Shown here piece by piece: positions 10,883 to 21,330 of a stretch of DNA of 64,000 nt. Within the stretch, counting starts at the first letter, position 1, and each line of letters starts with the position of its first letter. The stretch comes from Dipteris shenzhenensis (Eukaryota > Polypodiophyta > Polypodiopsida > Gleicheniales): NCBI GenBank assembly GCA_047967505.1, contig CM106538.1. The stretch is one strand, 5' to 3'. The notes under the pieces were generated by a model. The model saw only the letters and a list, made by a program, of their open reading frames with translations, ran no database searches and was not told the origin of the DNA. Position numbers and translations under genes: made by a program.

Positions 10883-11215
10883 CAAAAACCAAAAACCTGA
10901 CTCTGTAGATTGATGCAATAGGCTAGTCCTAATTTTAGACTCCGACTACTTTGAGTAACGAAGAAAGTAGATGCACAATGGATAGACTGAGCCTCTTTGT
11001 AGGTCTAAATCAAAAACCAAAAACCCGACACTATAGATTGATGTAATAGACTAGTCCTAATAGAAGACTTGACTATGACTACTTTGAGTAACGAAGAAAA
11101 AAGATGTGCAATGGTGGACAGACTAAGCCTCTTTGTAGATCTAAATCACAATCTATAGCATGCGGCTCTCGAATCCAAGACTTTAACAGTAAAGCTTTCG
11201 ACTACTAACCCAACA
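10883..11215 (-). repeat. Tandemly duplicated, possibly SINE-like repeat
   Basis: A block of about 128-136 bp containing CAAAAACCAAAAACC, GACTAGTCCTAAT, ACTACTTTGAGTAACGAAGAAA and CTCTTTGTAG-TCTAAAT occurs twice head to tail. Immediately to its right, read on the minus strand, 11,160-11,215 has a tRNA-like look: TAGTAGTCGAAAGC followed about 30 bases later by TTGGATTCGAGAGCC, loosely resembling A and B boxes. A tRNA-derived SINE with a duplicated body is possible but unproven. Confidence 0.45.
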
Positions 11216-12412
11216 CTTTAATAGCAAATCTCTCATGGAACGATTCAAGACAACTCGAATTAAAGTGATGCACATCATTCATATTAACAAATCTCTACTC
11301 TTAAGTGAAGCTCCTACTATGAGCAAAATTGTAATGATACTCATAACTTCGTATTATGAGCGAACTATGTCGATGCCTAAAGTGAATCAAAAAGAAATCC
11401 AAAACTTACCTTGCAGACCTCAAAAACGTCCAACTGTGATGATGCTCACATATCAGAATGCCACATTTAGTTTCAAAACATTTAGCCACAGATAGCACTC
11501 TGTAGAAGGTCGATTACTTTGGAGCAAAAGATGGACATAACAATAAGCTTCTGCACTTCGTGAACTAGATTCTTATTCTCACGTGTAGAGGAGGTGTCCA
11601 TACAAATATTATGCACACAAAAGTAGAGAACTTCTGGAGTGTGCTCCTATAATTTAAATAGAAAATCAAACAAAGTGCATGGTTGTGAGCTCTTTAACTC
11701 CAATCAAATCTTCCAAAATGCTTGTCCTAACAACTTTCATGCGTGCCTTGTGTTAGCCAAACCGAAATTCAAAGGTTAGTATTCTTGATGCTATAGCAAT
11801 TAGAACCTTGATGCTAAGATTCTTGATGCTATAGAATGAGCAAGACAAGATGTTATTGAGAAAATTAGATGGGGACATCTTACAACTCTTATTTCACAAT
11901 TAGAAAATCCTATAAGATAGGTCCTAACTTTGTTTCCTTTTCAATGGTAAGATAATGATGCAACATGGACTTGGACTATTGGCCAAGCTTTGTAATACCA
12001 ATGAATATATCAACGACCACATCCCCAAGGTTTGTGAATTTCCATAGAAACCATTTGGACACAATATTGAGACTGATGACAAAATGATCCCAATCTAGAT
12101 CACCAATAACAGAAATGTTTAAAGTAATCAACTAACTTGCAAACGTGTTGTGATTATTTTGCACCCCCACAAATATTTGCATCACTCAACTTCTGTCACT
12201 CAAAGAACACACCTTGACATTCTTCAAATGACTATGTCCTACTTGGTTGGAGTAATTGAAGGGATACAACCTCTCTATTCTCTCTTTCCATCTTCAGTGT
12301 CTCACCCATACCCTTTTGCTATCAGACACCCATCAATTGGTTTTTGGCCTTCAAAGTACAAGTGTACACTTTAGGATCATTGAGAGTTAAAGGGAATAAT
12401 CTTTTGAACTAT
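11216..12412. other. Unassigned DNA
   Basis: Short frames at 11,235-11,495 and 12,150-12,374 (+) carry no recognisable motif. The right end adjoins the gypsy fragment, so part of this may be its untranslated 3' region. Confidence 0.4.
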
Positions 12413-13140
12413 TTACCATCTCGCCATTGTCATATAGAGATAACCTACCTCTACAAGTAGTGTGTATGTCCTATGTCCCAAATCTTTGTTTTTGTTGGGG
12501 ATGGCTTGCATGTTGAAGTAGTAGCGCTTCAGTCGGCTCCCGTTCATTATTGTGTTCAATTGGACTCCATCCAATGTTTCTAGCAACACAGCTCTAATGG
12601 GATTCATCTTTCTTACTCGGTAGGGTCCTTGACCTAGATACTTTAGTTTCCCCTCATGTACTTTGGCATTGTATAACAAGACCAAGTCACCTTCCTTGAT
12701 GTCTTTAGATTTAATATTTCTGTCAAACCATGCCTTTCTTCTCTGTTTTTCTGTTGTCATGGCATGGTAGGCGACTAGTCTTGTCTCTGTATGCTTTTCC
12801 AATTGATAGAGTCTTTCTTTCAAGGATTCATGATCTCCCATGTGTTCTTGTACTGCTATGCGTAGGCTTGGTATTACAAATTCTACTGGGACCACAGCTT
12901 CAAGTCCATACACCAATTGAAAAGGTGTGTTCTCTGTACTAACCTTGAGTGTGGTTCGGTATGCCCATAAGGTTGCATTTAGTTTCTCAGCCCAATCAGA
13001 ACATTGTGGTTCTACTACCTTGGTGAGGATAATGCATAATATTTTGTTGGTGGATTCAGCCTATCCATTCCCTTGCGGGTAGTAGGGTGTGCTTTTTCTA
13101 TGGATTACCATAAAGCCAGACAATAGCTCTCTGACTGCAT
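12413..13140 (-). pseudogene. Ty3/gypsy integrase C-terminal fragment
   Basis: On the minus strand this reads as the end of a gypsy polyprotein: the integrase motif STPYYPQGNG, an in-frame stop, AESTNK, LWAYRTT, then YGLEAVVPVEF and a C-terminal domain with GDLVLLYNAK and GPYRV. The 504-bp frame at 12,413-12,916 is open to its natural-looking end; the part upstream contains the stop near 13,060. Reverse transcriptase and RNase H are missing. At about 13,140 it changes abruptly into Copia sequence in the same orientation, so the two elements have been joined by insertion or recombination. Confidence 0.85.
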
Positions 13141-13330
13141 AGCCTCCATCCACCTATCATCACCCTGTGCCTCTTCAAGACACTTGGGTTCTTCACCACG
13201 GATCACCTCTGTCATCAAAGCGTAGTTGACCAAGTGTTCCTACGCCCTTCTTTGCTTGTCTAATCTCTTGGATCGGCGGTGTTCAGATGATTCCTCCTCA
13301 ATGGCTGGAGGTTCTCTACCGTCCAAAAGC
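13141..13330 (-). pseudogene. Copia family-1 start of reverse transcriptase, truncated
   Basis: The minus strand reads YALMTEVIRGEEP followed by an EEAQGDDRWMEAM-type sequence, which marks the entry to a Ty1/copia reverse transcriptase domain. An in-frame stop lies upstream of it. The rest of reverse transcriptase and RNase H are absent because the sequence switches to gypsy at about 13,140. Confidence 0.7.
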
Positions 13331-14739
13331 TACTTTACCCACTTTGAGAATGGCCATTGCTGTTGTGGTTCTGTAAGCTCTTCTTTCTCTTCTTTATCTT
13401 GAATCCTCCCAAGCACCATTGGAGGAGTTCGGTCTGCTATTGGTGGTTGTACTAGATGGATATCCTGGTCCTCGTTGTCTAGGAAGGAAGCATCCTCCTC
13501 TAATTGATGCGGTTGTTCTGAAAAGACCACATCGTGACTTACTATTACCTTCTTGGTAACAAGATTATAGAGATGGTAACCCTTCACCTCTTCACTGTAG
13601 CCCAAGAAAATACACTTCTAACTCTTCGGTTCCCATTTGGTCCTGTTAGCATCAGGGACATGAACAAAATAGTCACATCCAAAAACTCTGAAATGTGCAG
13701 CTGAAGGTCTTACCAAAAAAGGCTTGCAGTGGAGTCATCCTGTTCACAGCCTTCGTGTAGCTACGATTCAAAATGTAAACTATCGTGTTCATGCTTCAGC
13801 CCAGAAAGTCTTTGGCAAATCTTTCCCTTTCATCATACTCCTGCCCATTTCACAGATGACGCACATCTTGCACTCTCCTACTCCATTTTGATGTGGTGTA
13901 TGTGGCGGGGGTTTCTGCCTCTTGATCCCATGACTTTTGCAGTAACTTTCGAATTCACTTGATGTGAACTCTCCACCTCTATCTGATCTCAACTTCTTCA
14001 CCTTCCTCCCTGTTTCTTTCTCGACCATTACATGCCATTCTTTGAACTTACTAAGTCTTTAGGAAGTATATCCATATCCTTCTACTGTAATCGTCGATCA
14101 GCATCATGAAGTAGTGGGAACCACCCAAAGCTTCAGTCTCCATCTTTCTGCAGAGGTCCGTGTGAATGAGCTCTAGAGCAGCCTTTGCCCTACTGGGCTC
14201 TTTAGGAAAGGGCTACCGATGCTACTTGCCCATCATGTAAGCTTCACATACATCGGGTAGATCTATAATTTTTGGTAGGTCTGTAATCATTCCACTTTTA
14301 TGCATCTCCTTTAAAGAACTAAGGTTTAGATGACCAAACCTCTCATGCCACAGCTTAGTGTTGCTCACATCAGCTCGAGCACTGAAAGCTGAGAGTTTGT
14401 AGATGTTGTTGCGCCATGTACCTTTACCAACGACCTTCCCTTGAAGATCCAAAATCTATGCACCATTCTTATCAAATTGAACTTTGAGGTCCTGATCGCA
14501 GAAATGGACAACAAGCTCCTCTTGATATCTGGCACATAAAGAACATCGGACAACTATTTTACAACTCCATCTGACTTGAGAGCAATCATACCTTTTCCTT
14601 TTGCTGGACATTTTGCATCATTGCCCACTACTAACAGGATGTCATTCCCCACTGGATGTAGAGAGGTATATCAATCCTTCTGACTGGTCATGTGGCACGA
14701 TGCACCACTATCAATAATCCAAGGTTCATTTGCAGGTAC
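13331..14739 (-). pseudogene. Copia family-1 protease and integrase region, broken
   Basis: In minus-strand order: an aspartic protease motif IIDSGASCHMT near 14,695-14,730, with catalytic DSGA intact; a GAG-pre-integrase segment (LWHERFGHLNLSSL) at about 14,300-14,360; the integrase core with HTDLC (first Asp) near 14,160, RSDRGGEF (second Asp) near 13,980 and HQNGVGE (Glu) near 13,895; then the post-integrase GYSEEVKGYHLYNLVTKK block at 13,530-13,605. Frameshifts and stops divide it into several frames, so it cannot make a full polyprotein. Confidence 0.85.
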
Positions 14740-15580
14740 ATGAACTGCCTCCATGCAAATCTCCTGAATTGCTATGAATAGCGCTACTGGTACTGCCTGC
14801 ACGCTGTTGCTGGACTCTTTCTTTACTCCATTCTTCTCATCTACAATCTTCTTCTGGCACTCATTCTGCTTGTGCCCTGCCTTGTTGCAATAGAAGCACT
14901 TGATCTTCTTCTTTCTCTTTTTATCATCAGAACAAGATGGGTTACGAGAGTCCTTACCTTTCTTTGATCTAGCTGAGAAAGCCGATTATTCTCCAGTCCT
15001 CGTCTTTTCACGCATCTCCTCCTCCAGAAGCATGGCACTGAAATCCTCAAAGTTGAGAGGTGGATTTCTGTTCTGCATATTCCGCGCCGTAACAAGACTA
15101 TCATACTTTGGTGGGAGAATCTGTATGCACCTTCATGCTCAATTCTCATTGGTGAGGGTGATGCCAATCGCAGTCATCTGATCGTGTAGATTCTTTACCC
15201 TGGTGATGAACTTCTATGCCGTTTCAGACTCAGACAGTTTCTCGTTCGTGAGCTATCTCTAGATTCTGAATCCGCATCTGATTCGTGGTCTCGTACTAAT
15301 TTTTCAAGACCGTCCATGCCTTCTCCGCTGTGGTAACATGTTGAATTAATGCCATGATAGAATCACTTACACTGTAGACAATAGAACACATCGCATCTGC
15401 ATTTCTTCTTATCCACGCGAGAATCTCATCCATAGGTTGTACTATCTGTTGTCCTACATTGGCTGGATTCGGTCTCGCAACCGGCTTCACGTCCACCCCA
15501 GTAGCAATATCCCAAAGCTTGTATGCGCTTATGATGGCTTTCATCTTAAACTTCCAAAGTGGATAGTTAGTGCCGTCCAG
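14740..15580 (-). pseudogene. Copia family-1 gag, broken
   Basis: The minus strand carries a Copia-type gag: an N-terminal segment with YKLWDIATG and TTAEKAWTVLKN (15,296-15,544), then a zinc knuckle CFYCNKAGHKQNEC (C-x2-C-x4-H-x4-C, near 14,880-14,925). Several frameshifts separate these blocks. Upstream, the leader runs directly from the PBS and 5' LTR. Confidence 0.8.
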
Positions 15581-15680
15581 CTTTCCGCTTTCGTTGAACA
15601 GTGGGATTCACAATCTTGTGGGCTGGGCCATCTCTCACATCTGCTCGCAAACAAAAACACACTACCAAATCTTCTTGCTA

Positions 15681-15700
15681 GAGCCCAAGCTCTAATACCA
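15681..15700 (-). promoter_or_regulatory. Primer-binding site of Copia family 1
   Basis: Read on the minus strand, the bases next to the LTR are TGGTATTAGAGCTTGGGCTC. This matches the usual TGGTATCAGAGC complement of the initiator-methionine tRNA 3' end at 11 of 12 positions. It fixes the LTR edge at 15,701 and the minus-strand orientation. Confidence 0.85.
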
Positions 15701-16371
15701 TGTAAGAAAACAATACAACGTCTGTGCTCAACAAATAATAGGATCTCGTATGCAAGAGAGAAAAGTAGATAGTATGGAGAATCAAAAATTTGTTTACTAT
15801 AAAACTGATACAATAGATGGCACTGCCTCCCAGCCGTGCGCTCCTGTGTGAGAGCCTTCGATGGCATGCTGGAAATAGTAGAGGACGGAGGCTGGATGCT
15901 AAGGAATCAGGGTTACTATGGCCAGTGATGATATGGGCTTCAAGGCTTGCTCTTATATAGCCACCAGTCATAGTCGGTTAGACCCAATTGGGAGACCGAC
16001 TCAGTCGGCCCAAAACAATCGACTGGAGGTCGTCCTAAAATAGGCCACCGACCACACGTTAGAACCGTGGTGCAAAATATAGCAACTAACCTATGGTCCC
16101 CGTTCGGCCCAGAGCCATTCGGGATCCTCATCTGGGGCTCGAGCCCCACAACCTGAGAGTGGGCTACCCCGAGAAATGCTCCATCTACCCTCAATGCGGT
16201 CAGTCATGGGATGCCTTCCCGCACTTGCATGTAGCCTAGTTGGTAGTGTGCCAACTCTATCTGAAGCCATCCAGCCATCAGGCCACACATGGCCCCCATC
16301 TGGTGTCCAAACCAAGACCTACCGGATAACCGAGCTACTCAAATGCCTTCTCCTCATATGGGGGGCTTACA
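15701..16371 (-). mobile_element. Copia family-1 5' LTR (671 bp)
   Basis: It starts TGTAAG and ends CTTACA on the plus strand, a 6-bp terminal inverted repeat, and is bounded on its inner side by the PBS. It is the 5' LTR of the minus-strand element whose gag and pol occupy 13,141-15,580. The 3' LTR of this element is not in place. A second copy of the same LTR is at 6,150-6,808. Confidence 0.9.
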
Positions 16372-16549
16372 AGTAGAGTTAGATGGTTCCCGCACAGTTA
16401 TACAAGAGTGGAGCATTGATATCTAACAAGTTTAAGCTTCCTCATGAACTTTAAGTACTCTTATTTAAATATATGCGAGATCATAATTGATAGTTTTTTG
16501 AGTGCCCTGAAAAACAAAAACCATGATGTAGAAAATTGCAACCGCATTT
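16372..16549. other. Short unassigned spacer
   Basis: AT-rich sequence between the Copia LTR and the first recognisable Helentron-coding segment. The Helentron 5' end may lie here or may have been lost. Confidence 0.4.
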
Positions 16550-16603
16550 TTTTTGGCACCAGGGATATTTCCAACTTTACATAGAATATATATAAGACAA
16601 GAA

Positions 16604-17205
16604 CACTTCCATCATATGCAATTACCAGATTCAGCAAATGGGCTATGGGGTGACCATTTCTGCATTTATTGGTCAGCAAGATGCTTTGATTGTTCAATTA
16701 CACTTTGGTCTTCAACTCATATAATACCATACATCACATATGTTGAAAAATCCCATACACCTTCTTTCCATATTTTATATGATGACCAACCAGGACATGT
16801 AGGGCATTTTAAACCATTACTAACAAGCCCGCGACATCCTATACAAGCAACAATTGAACATCAAGGCACAACACAACTAGACATAGAATTAACTAAACAC
16901 AATCTACAAAGAATGCAAGGTTGTGATTACACACAGAGAGATTCTCTTTTTAATAGTATTTATTATTTGCTAGGAAGACACATTACTTCACAAGAAGTAC
17001 ATCTCAAAGCTGTAGAAAAGCTATGACATGTGAACCAATCTTCACAACCACGATACAAATCAAATAGTCCTATTTTGAACAAGAACTTATATTTAAGCTA
17101 CATAACACCAATACCATAGAAGAATACTATGTTAATATGCATAAAAGCAATGCAGATGGTGGTTTGAAAGGTGATTTTCTTATATTACATTGGATAGCTG
17201 TGTGG
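16604..17205 (+). pseudogene. Helentron OTU-like segments (two in tandem)
   Basis: The frame open to 17,026 contains LWGDHFCIYWSA, an ITLWSS-type strand and GHVGHFKPLL. This matches the second half of an OTU cysteine-protease fold with its conserved histidine. About 75 residues later comes RDSLFNSIYYLLG, which looks like the N-terminal active-site region of a second OTU domain but with Ser where Cys is expected. It then continues past a stop to GGLKGDFLILHWIAVWV, where the family-A element is inserted. After the element the same frame resumes with KNIILWS. OTU-like domains are known in animal Helentrons. Assignment of the two halves is by eye. Confidence 0.6.
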
Positions 17206-17213
17206 GTTTAAAA

Positions 17214-17460
17214 CTCGAGGGGGTCATGATGTATAAACCCTCTATATCACGTGCATTCAAGGCCTATATTTAAAATCCCTTATCTGTAAATTTTTTCATT
17301 AATAAAATGTACCCCTTTTCTATACAAATCTGTAAATTTTTTCCAAAATTATTTTAAATAGTCCCTTATGTATATTTAATTCTGTAAATTTTAGGAATAG
17401 AAAATATCCTTCTGTCGAACTCACGTGATAGGTTTACATATGATGAGTGACCCCCCTGAG
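17214..17460 (-). mobile_element. Family A copy 2 (247 bp), inserted in the Helentron
   Basis: It starts CTCGAGGGGGTCA and ends GAGTGACCCCCCTGAG, with a perfect 8-bp flanking duplication GTTTAAAA (17,206-17,213 and 17,461-17,468). It lies in the opposite orientation to the copies at 9,431 and 63,465. Removing the element and one GTTTAAAA joins IAVWV to KNIILWS in a single Helentron frame, apart from a TAA contained in the duplicated site. Confidence 0.93.
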
Positions 17461-17468
17461 GTTTAAAA

Positions 17469-18500
17469 AAACATAATACTTTGGTCACATAAATCAGGCC
17501 AACCATTTCTTGAAACCAATATAGGAAATGAGATGGAAAATGCATTTAGCTTAATATGACATACAATACAATAATGGATACTATAAACCAATAATTGAGA
17601 AAAAAACAAATGAGAGAAATAGATAGTTTACTTGAAACACTCAATGCACATATATGGTGAAGCCGAAGATTTCTTCTTCATGACAGAATTCCAATCATAT
17701 GGGAGTGAGCATGAACATGGGTTACTATGGATAAACAATGCACCTACATACAACCAAACAAATAATGATGAAATCATTAAGTTTGTAGATAAGTACATTT
17801 CATGTGATAAAGAACTTATTGATGAGGAAATAAGGAACATACAAACCCATTACCACACACATACATGTAGGGAAATTTTTAAAAAAAATGTAGATTCGTT
17901 TTTCCTCAACCACCGATGAAAGAAACCATAATTCCAGCACCCAATGAAAATATAGATTCAAACCATATTGAGAAAGTAGAAGAAATATATCAATTCTTAG
18001 CAGTATACACTATAGAGAGTAAAACCAAGACCTTTGAAGATTTTTTAGCCACTTTACACTTGGATGAAGACACATATAAACACACAATTTCCACAACATT
18101 AAAACATCTAAGAGTGTTTTTAAAACATAGTTTGGCAAATATACGCACTAATCCTTTTGCACCGCAACTTATAAACCTATGGAAATCAAACATGGACACT
18201 CAATATATTTTAGAGCCATATGCAGCTACGTCATATTGTACATCATACCTCACAAAATGTGATAATACAATAACAAAACATTAAAAAATATTATAGAAAA
18301 ATGTAAGAGTGAGCACAGTGATGCCAGTACACGTATCAAACAACTTGGGTAAGCATTGCTAAACATGCAACAAATGTCTGCGAAGCAAGCAATTTTCTTA
18401 ATATTGTCATTACCATTGTACCATGCTTCTAGAACATTCCAATTTATCAACACAATGCCTCTACAAGATCGAGCTTTCATACTAAAATGCAATTACCAGC
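17469..18500 (+). pseudogene. Helentron Rep (HUH nuclease) region, broken
   Basis: The first frame (17,632-17,919) has FFMTEFQSYGSEHEHGLLWI, where HEH is the metal-binding HUH motif, followed by the IIKFVDKYISC and HYHTHTC segments typical of Helitron-group Rep. The next frame (17,916-18,284) contains QYILEPYAATSYCTSYLTK, the catalytic tyrosine region. A third stretch (about 18,310-18,490) reads LLNMQQMSAKQAIFLILSLP and FINTMPLQDRAFILK, matching the Rep-helicase linker. Stops and a frame shift make it inactive. Confidence 0.85.
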
Positions 18501-20500
18501 TTCAAGCTTAAGTGACGAATCCACAGATATAATGTGCACATCCATCATAGAAAAATACAAAATGCATCCTTCTGCACTTGAAGATTTTAGCCTATCCGAG
18601 ATTGCAGCATCTTACAACTATAGTGAAAACTTTTGAAAAAGGAAGAAAGGTAGAATTATAAGATCAATAAAATACAATAAACACCATGACCCTGAAAACT
18701 ATTATAGAGAGATGCTCCTACTACACATACCGTTTTGAGAAAATGAACAAAATGTAAAAACTTCATGCGAAACACCAAAAGAGTCATACAATCTCCACAT
18801 TGATGATATAATTAAGACACTAAAAAAATACAAATATGTTTATTGCAACAACGATGAATCTAACTGGGCTAAGTTCAAAGAAACTACTGAGCAATTATCA
18901 AAAAACAGTGACAAATTTATAAGCACAACAATGAGGAGACTTCCTAAAGATAGCATCCAGATAACCAACACTGCAAATGTTGAACTATACAACTTGACTT
19001 ATGAAGAAAATAACAACAATTGTAAACAAAACACTCAATCATACCACTTACAAACACCAAAAGGAGTCCCCTTATCCTCAGATGAATTCAGATGAATACT
19101 ATAAACGAATACGACAGCTAAATCTAGAACAATGTCAAAATTTTTATGACATTGCATTCAAGTTAATGTATCAAGAAGAACTTGTAACAAATATGCGCAT
19201 TCATTACAGGGGGAGCTGGTACTAGTAAAACAACTATCTTGAGGGTGCTCGTTGAATTTTGAACAAGAAAATTTAATTCTAATAAACATGCGAATCCATT
19301 AAAACTAAAAGTCATGAAGCTAGCATACACTGGTAGAGCTGCATTTTATATCGGTGGGATTACAATACACTCTGCTCTATGTGTCCCTGTAAACCAAAAA
19401 GAAAAGACACAAATACCAAATGAATGACTAGGCACACTCACAAAAGCATACTCCGACATATAAGCAATAGTTGTAGATGAGATATCCTTAATAGGAGCAC
19501 GAATGCTTAATATACTAGACAAATGTTTACACACAATCAAACATGTACAACATCTACCATTTGGAGAATTGCATGTTTTCTTCTTCGATGACGTACATCA
19601 AGAATCCCATGTGCATGATAGATGGATATTCACACTGCAAGGTATACTACATCTGGACACAAATTTTTAAATATTATGAAGTCTCACAAGTTATGTGCCA
19701 AACTAATAGTGTGTTTATAAACATTCTAAACAACTTTCAAAAATACAAGCAAACACAGCAAGAGATTGATGCCATAAATCGAGCATGTTTTCGTAAACCC
19801 CCAAAAGACTTGACTATACCACACTTATTTTATACCCAAAAAGCTACAAATCAACACAACAACGTCGTTTTCCAAAAAACACTCAGGCAGGTCTACGTTT
19901 TTAAAGCAAAAGACTTTCGCAACCCTCATTTTTCCAAAACATACATAACATTACCGGATAATCCAAATATAATAGTCGGCTTGCATATAACACTTGAGTT
20001 GAAGCCATCAATGCTAGTGGCATTTGTGCAAGGAATTATGACACATTAGATGGACTGGTAAATAGAGCAAATGCTACTTTTGCACAACAGCAACAACTAA
20101 CATTGATAATCCAATAATTTGGATACAATTTCTCCAACCTTATGTAGGAGCAGAAACACGAGCTCGAAATGCAAGCTTATACAAAAATGAAAGACAACAC
20201 AATTGGACATGCATATTTCCTATCTCAAAAGAAATACAAATAGCACATAACATCACAAACAAAGTAACAAGAAAACAATTCCCAATACAATGTGCTGCAG
20301 CTCAAACAATACATCGTTCACAGGGATTAACTCTAGAACAAGTAGTTTTTTGCCCCAAAAATATTCAGACATGGCCTAACATATATTGCACTCTCATGTG
20401 TACATTCAAAAGAAAATTTATATCTTCTATCACCACTGATAACTTCTTCCACATAGATAGCATCGACGTTGAACAAGAATCTACACGACTATTAACATAA
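18501..20500 (+). pseudogene. Helentron PIF1-like helicase region, broken
   Basis: Helicase motifs appear in order: Walker A as GGAGTSKTT near 19,209-19,235 (usual GGAGTGKS, so Gly is replaced by Ser), GRAAFYIGGITIHSAL, Walker B as IVVDEIS near 19,470, a degenerate motif III (VFFFDDVHQ where GDFYQLP is usual), FINILNNFQ at about 19,713, and the C-terminal RKQFPIQCAAAQTIHRSQG near 20,270-20,330. At least ten stops or shifts interrupt it. In Helitrons this helicase is fused to Rep and unwinds the donor strand during rolling-circle transposition. Confidence 0.85.
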
Positions 20501-20515
20501 TCCCAATGGCAATTT

Positions 20516-21180
20516 TTGATCTTACGAATACAAGAATTACATGTAGCCCACCATACTATAATGACATTAAACACTCATTCCTTACTAGCACATGTAGATC
20601 ACCTAAAAGCGCACTACTTAATAGAATACAGCCATGTTATTTGTTTGACAAAGGTCAACACACAGCAACTGACCACGTATCTTCCAAGCAAAAAATATAA
20701 ATCAATCACAACTCCTAGTAGATATGCAACAACACTTCTATATGATAAAAAATACAATTTGTCACAAACAAGCACACAAACAATAACTAATTATGACATA
20801 ATAGAAGCAAAATTGGACATTGACAGAGGCACGTCCCTTTATATCATAGCAATTTATCATTCGCCATCTAGTAATACAAACTCTTTCTTGACAACACTCA
20901 GTAACAAAATAAAAACAATTCCTAGTACTTTCCCAATATTTATCCTTGGTGACTTCAATATTAATATGTTTGCAAGAAATAAAGAGCGAAGACTGTTACA
21001 CTCATTAATGTCTTCAAATAACCTAGGCTAGCAAACAACTTACCAACAACACCTCACAAATCACTTTTAGATCACATATGGACAAATGCACCACTGTCAG
21101 AATCAATTATCAACAATATACCATTTTATTGGTTAGATCATGATGCAGTTATACGATGCAGTTATACTATATTACAAAAT
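20516..21180 (+). pseudogene. Helentron endonuclease (EEP/AP-type) region, broken
   Basis: The frame 20,516-21,031 contains a TLNTHSLLAHVDHLKAH block, VICLTKVN (the catalytic Glu of the usual LTE motif appears as Lys) and FILGDFNINMF, the hallmark of the exonuclease-endonuclease-phosphatase fold. The continuation in another frame has LLDHIWTNA and FYWLDHDAVI, corresponding to the distal SDH-type motif. C-terminal endonuclease fusion distinguishes Helentrons from standard Helitrons. Confidence 0.8.
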
Positions 21181-21290
21181 TCCATTACACATGCTTTGAT
21201 AAAAATACAAAAAAACTTGTTGCTAGGAAACTTCGTGCTTAAAAGATAGAAGCTTGAAGTTGACATGACTAGATTTCTCTATACCGTCTT

Positions 21291-21320
21291 TTTTGTATCT
21301 CGCTCGCTCGAGATACAAAA
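21291..21320. repeat. 12-bp-stem hairpin, candidate Helentron 3' end
   Basis: TTTTGTATCTCG (21,291-21,302) pairs perfectly with CGAGATACAAAA (21,309-21,320) around a CTCGCT loop. It lies about 150 bases past the endonuclease region. Helitrons and Helentrons carry a hairpin close to the 3' terminus, so this is a reasonable boundary marker. The exact end is not determined. Confidence 0.65.
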
Positions 21321-21330
21321 TTGAAAATCA

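Larger units (their letters stand above)
16550..21330 (+). mobile_element. Decayed Helentron (Helitron2-type rolling-circle transposon)
   Basis: Ordered on the plus strand are OTU-like segments, a HUH-type Rep domain, a PIF1-like helicase and an EEP-type endonuclease. This order and the presence of endonuclease identify a Helentron rather than the canonical plant Helitron, which usually has Rep/Hel alone with RPA genes. The frame is broken by many stops and by a family-A element inserted at 17,214-17,460. A strong hairpin at 21,291-21,320 is a candidate 3' terminus. The 5' end is not identified. Confidence 0.85.

Noticed and set aside
6150-16371. Treating the two family-1 LTRs as the 5' and 3' LTRs of one 10-kb Copia.
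   Set aside because: Their outer flanks (GTATC and AGTAG) do not match, the left LTR lacks its inner end, and divergence between them is substantial by eye. Separate insertions are more economical.
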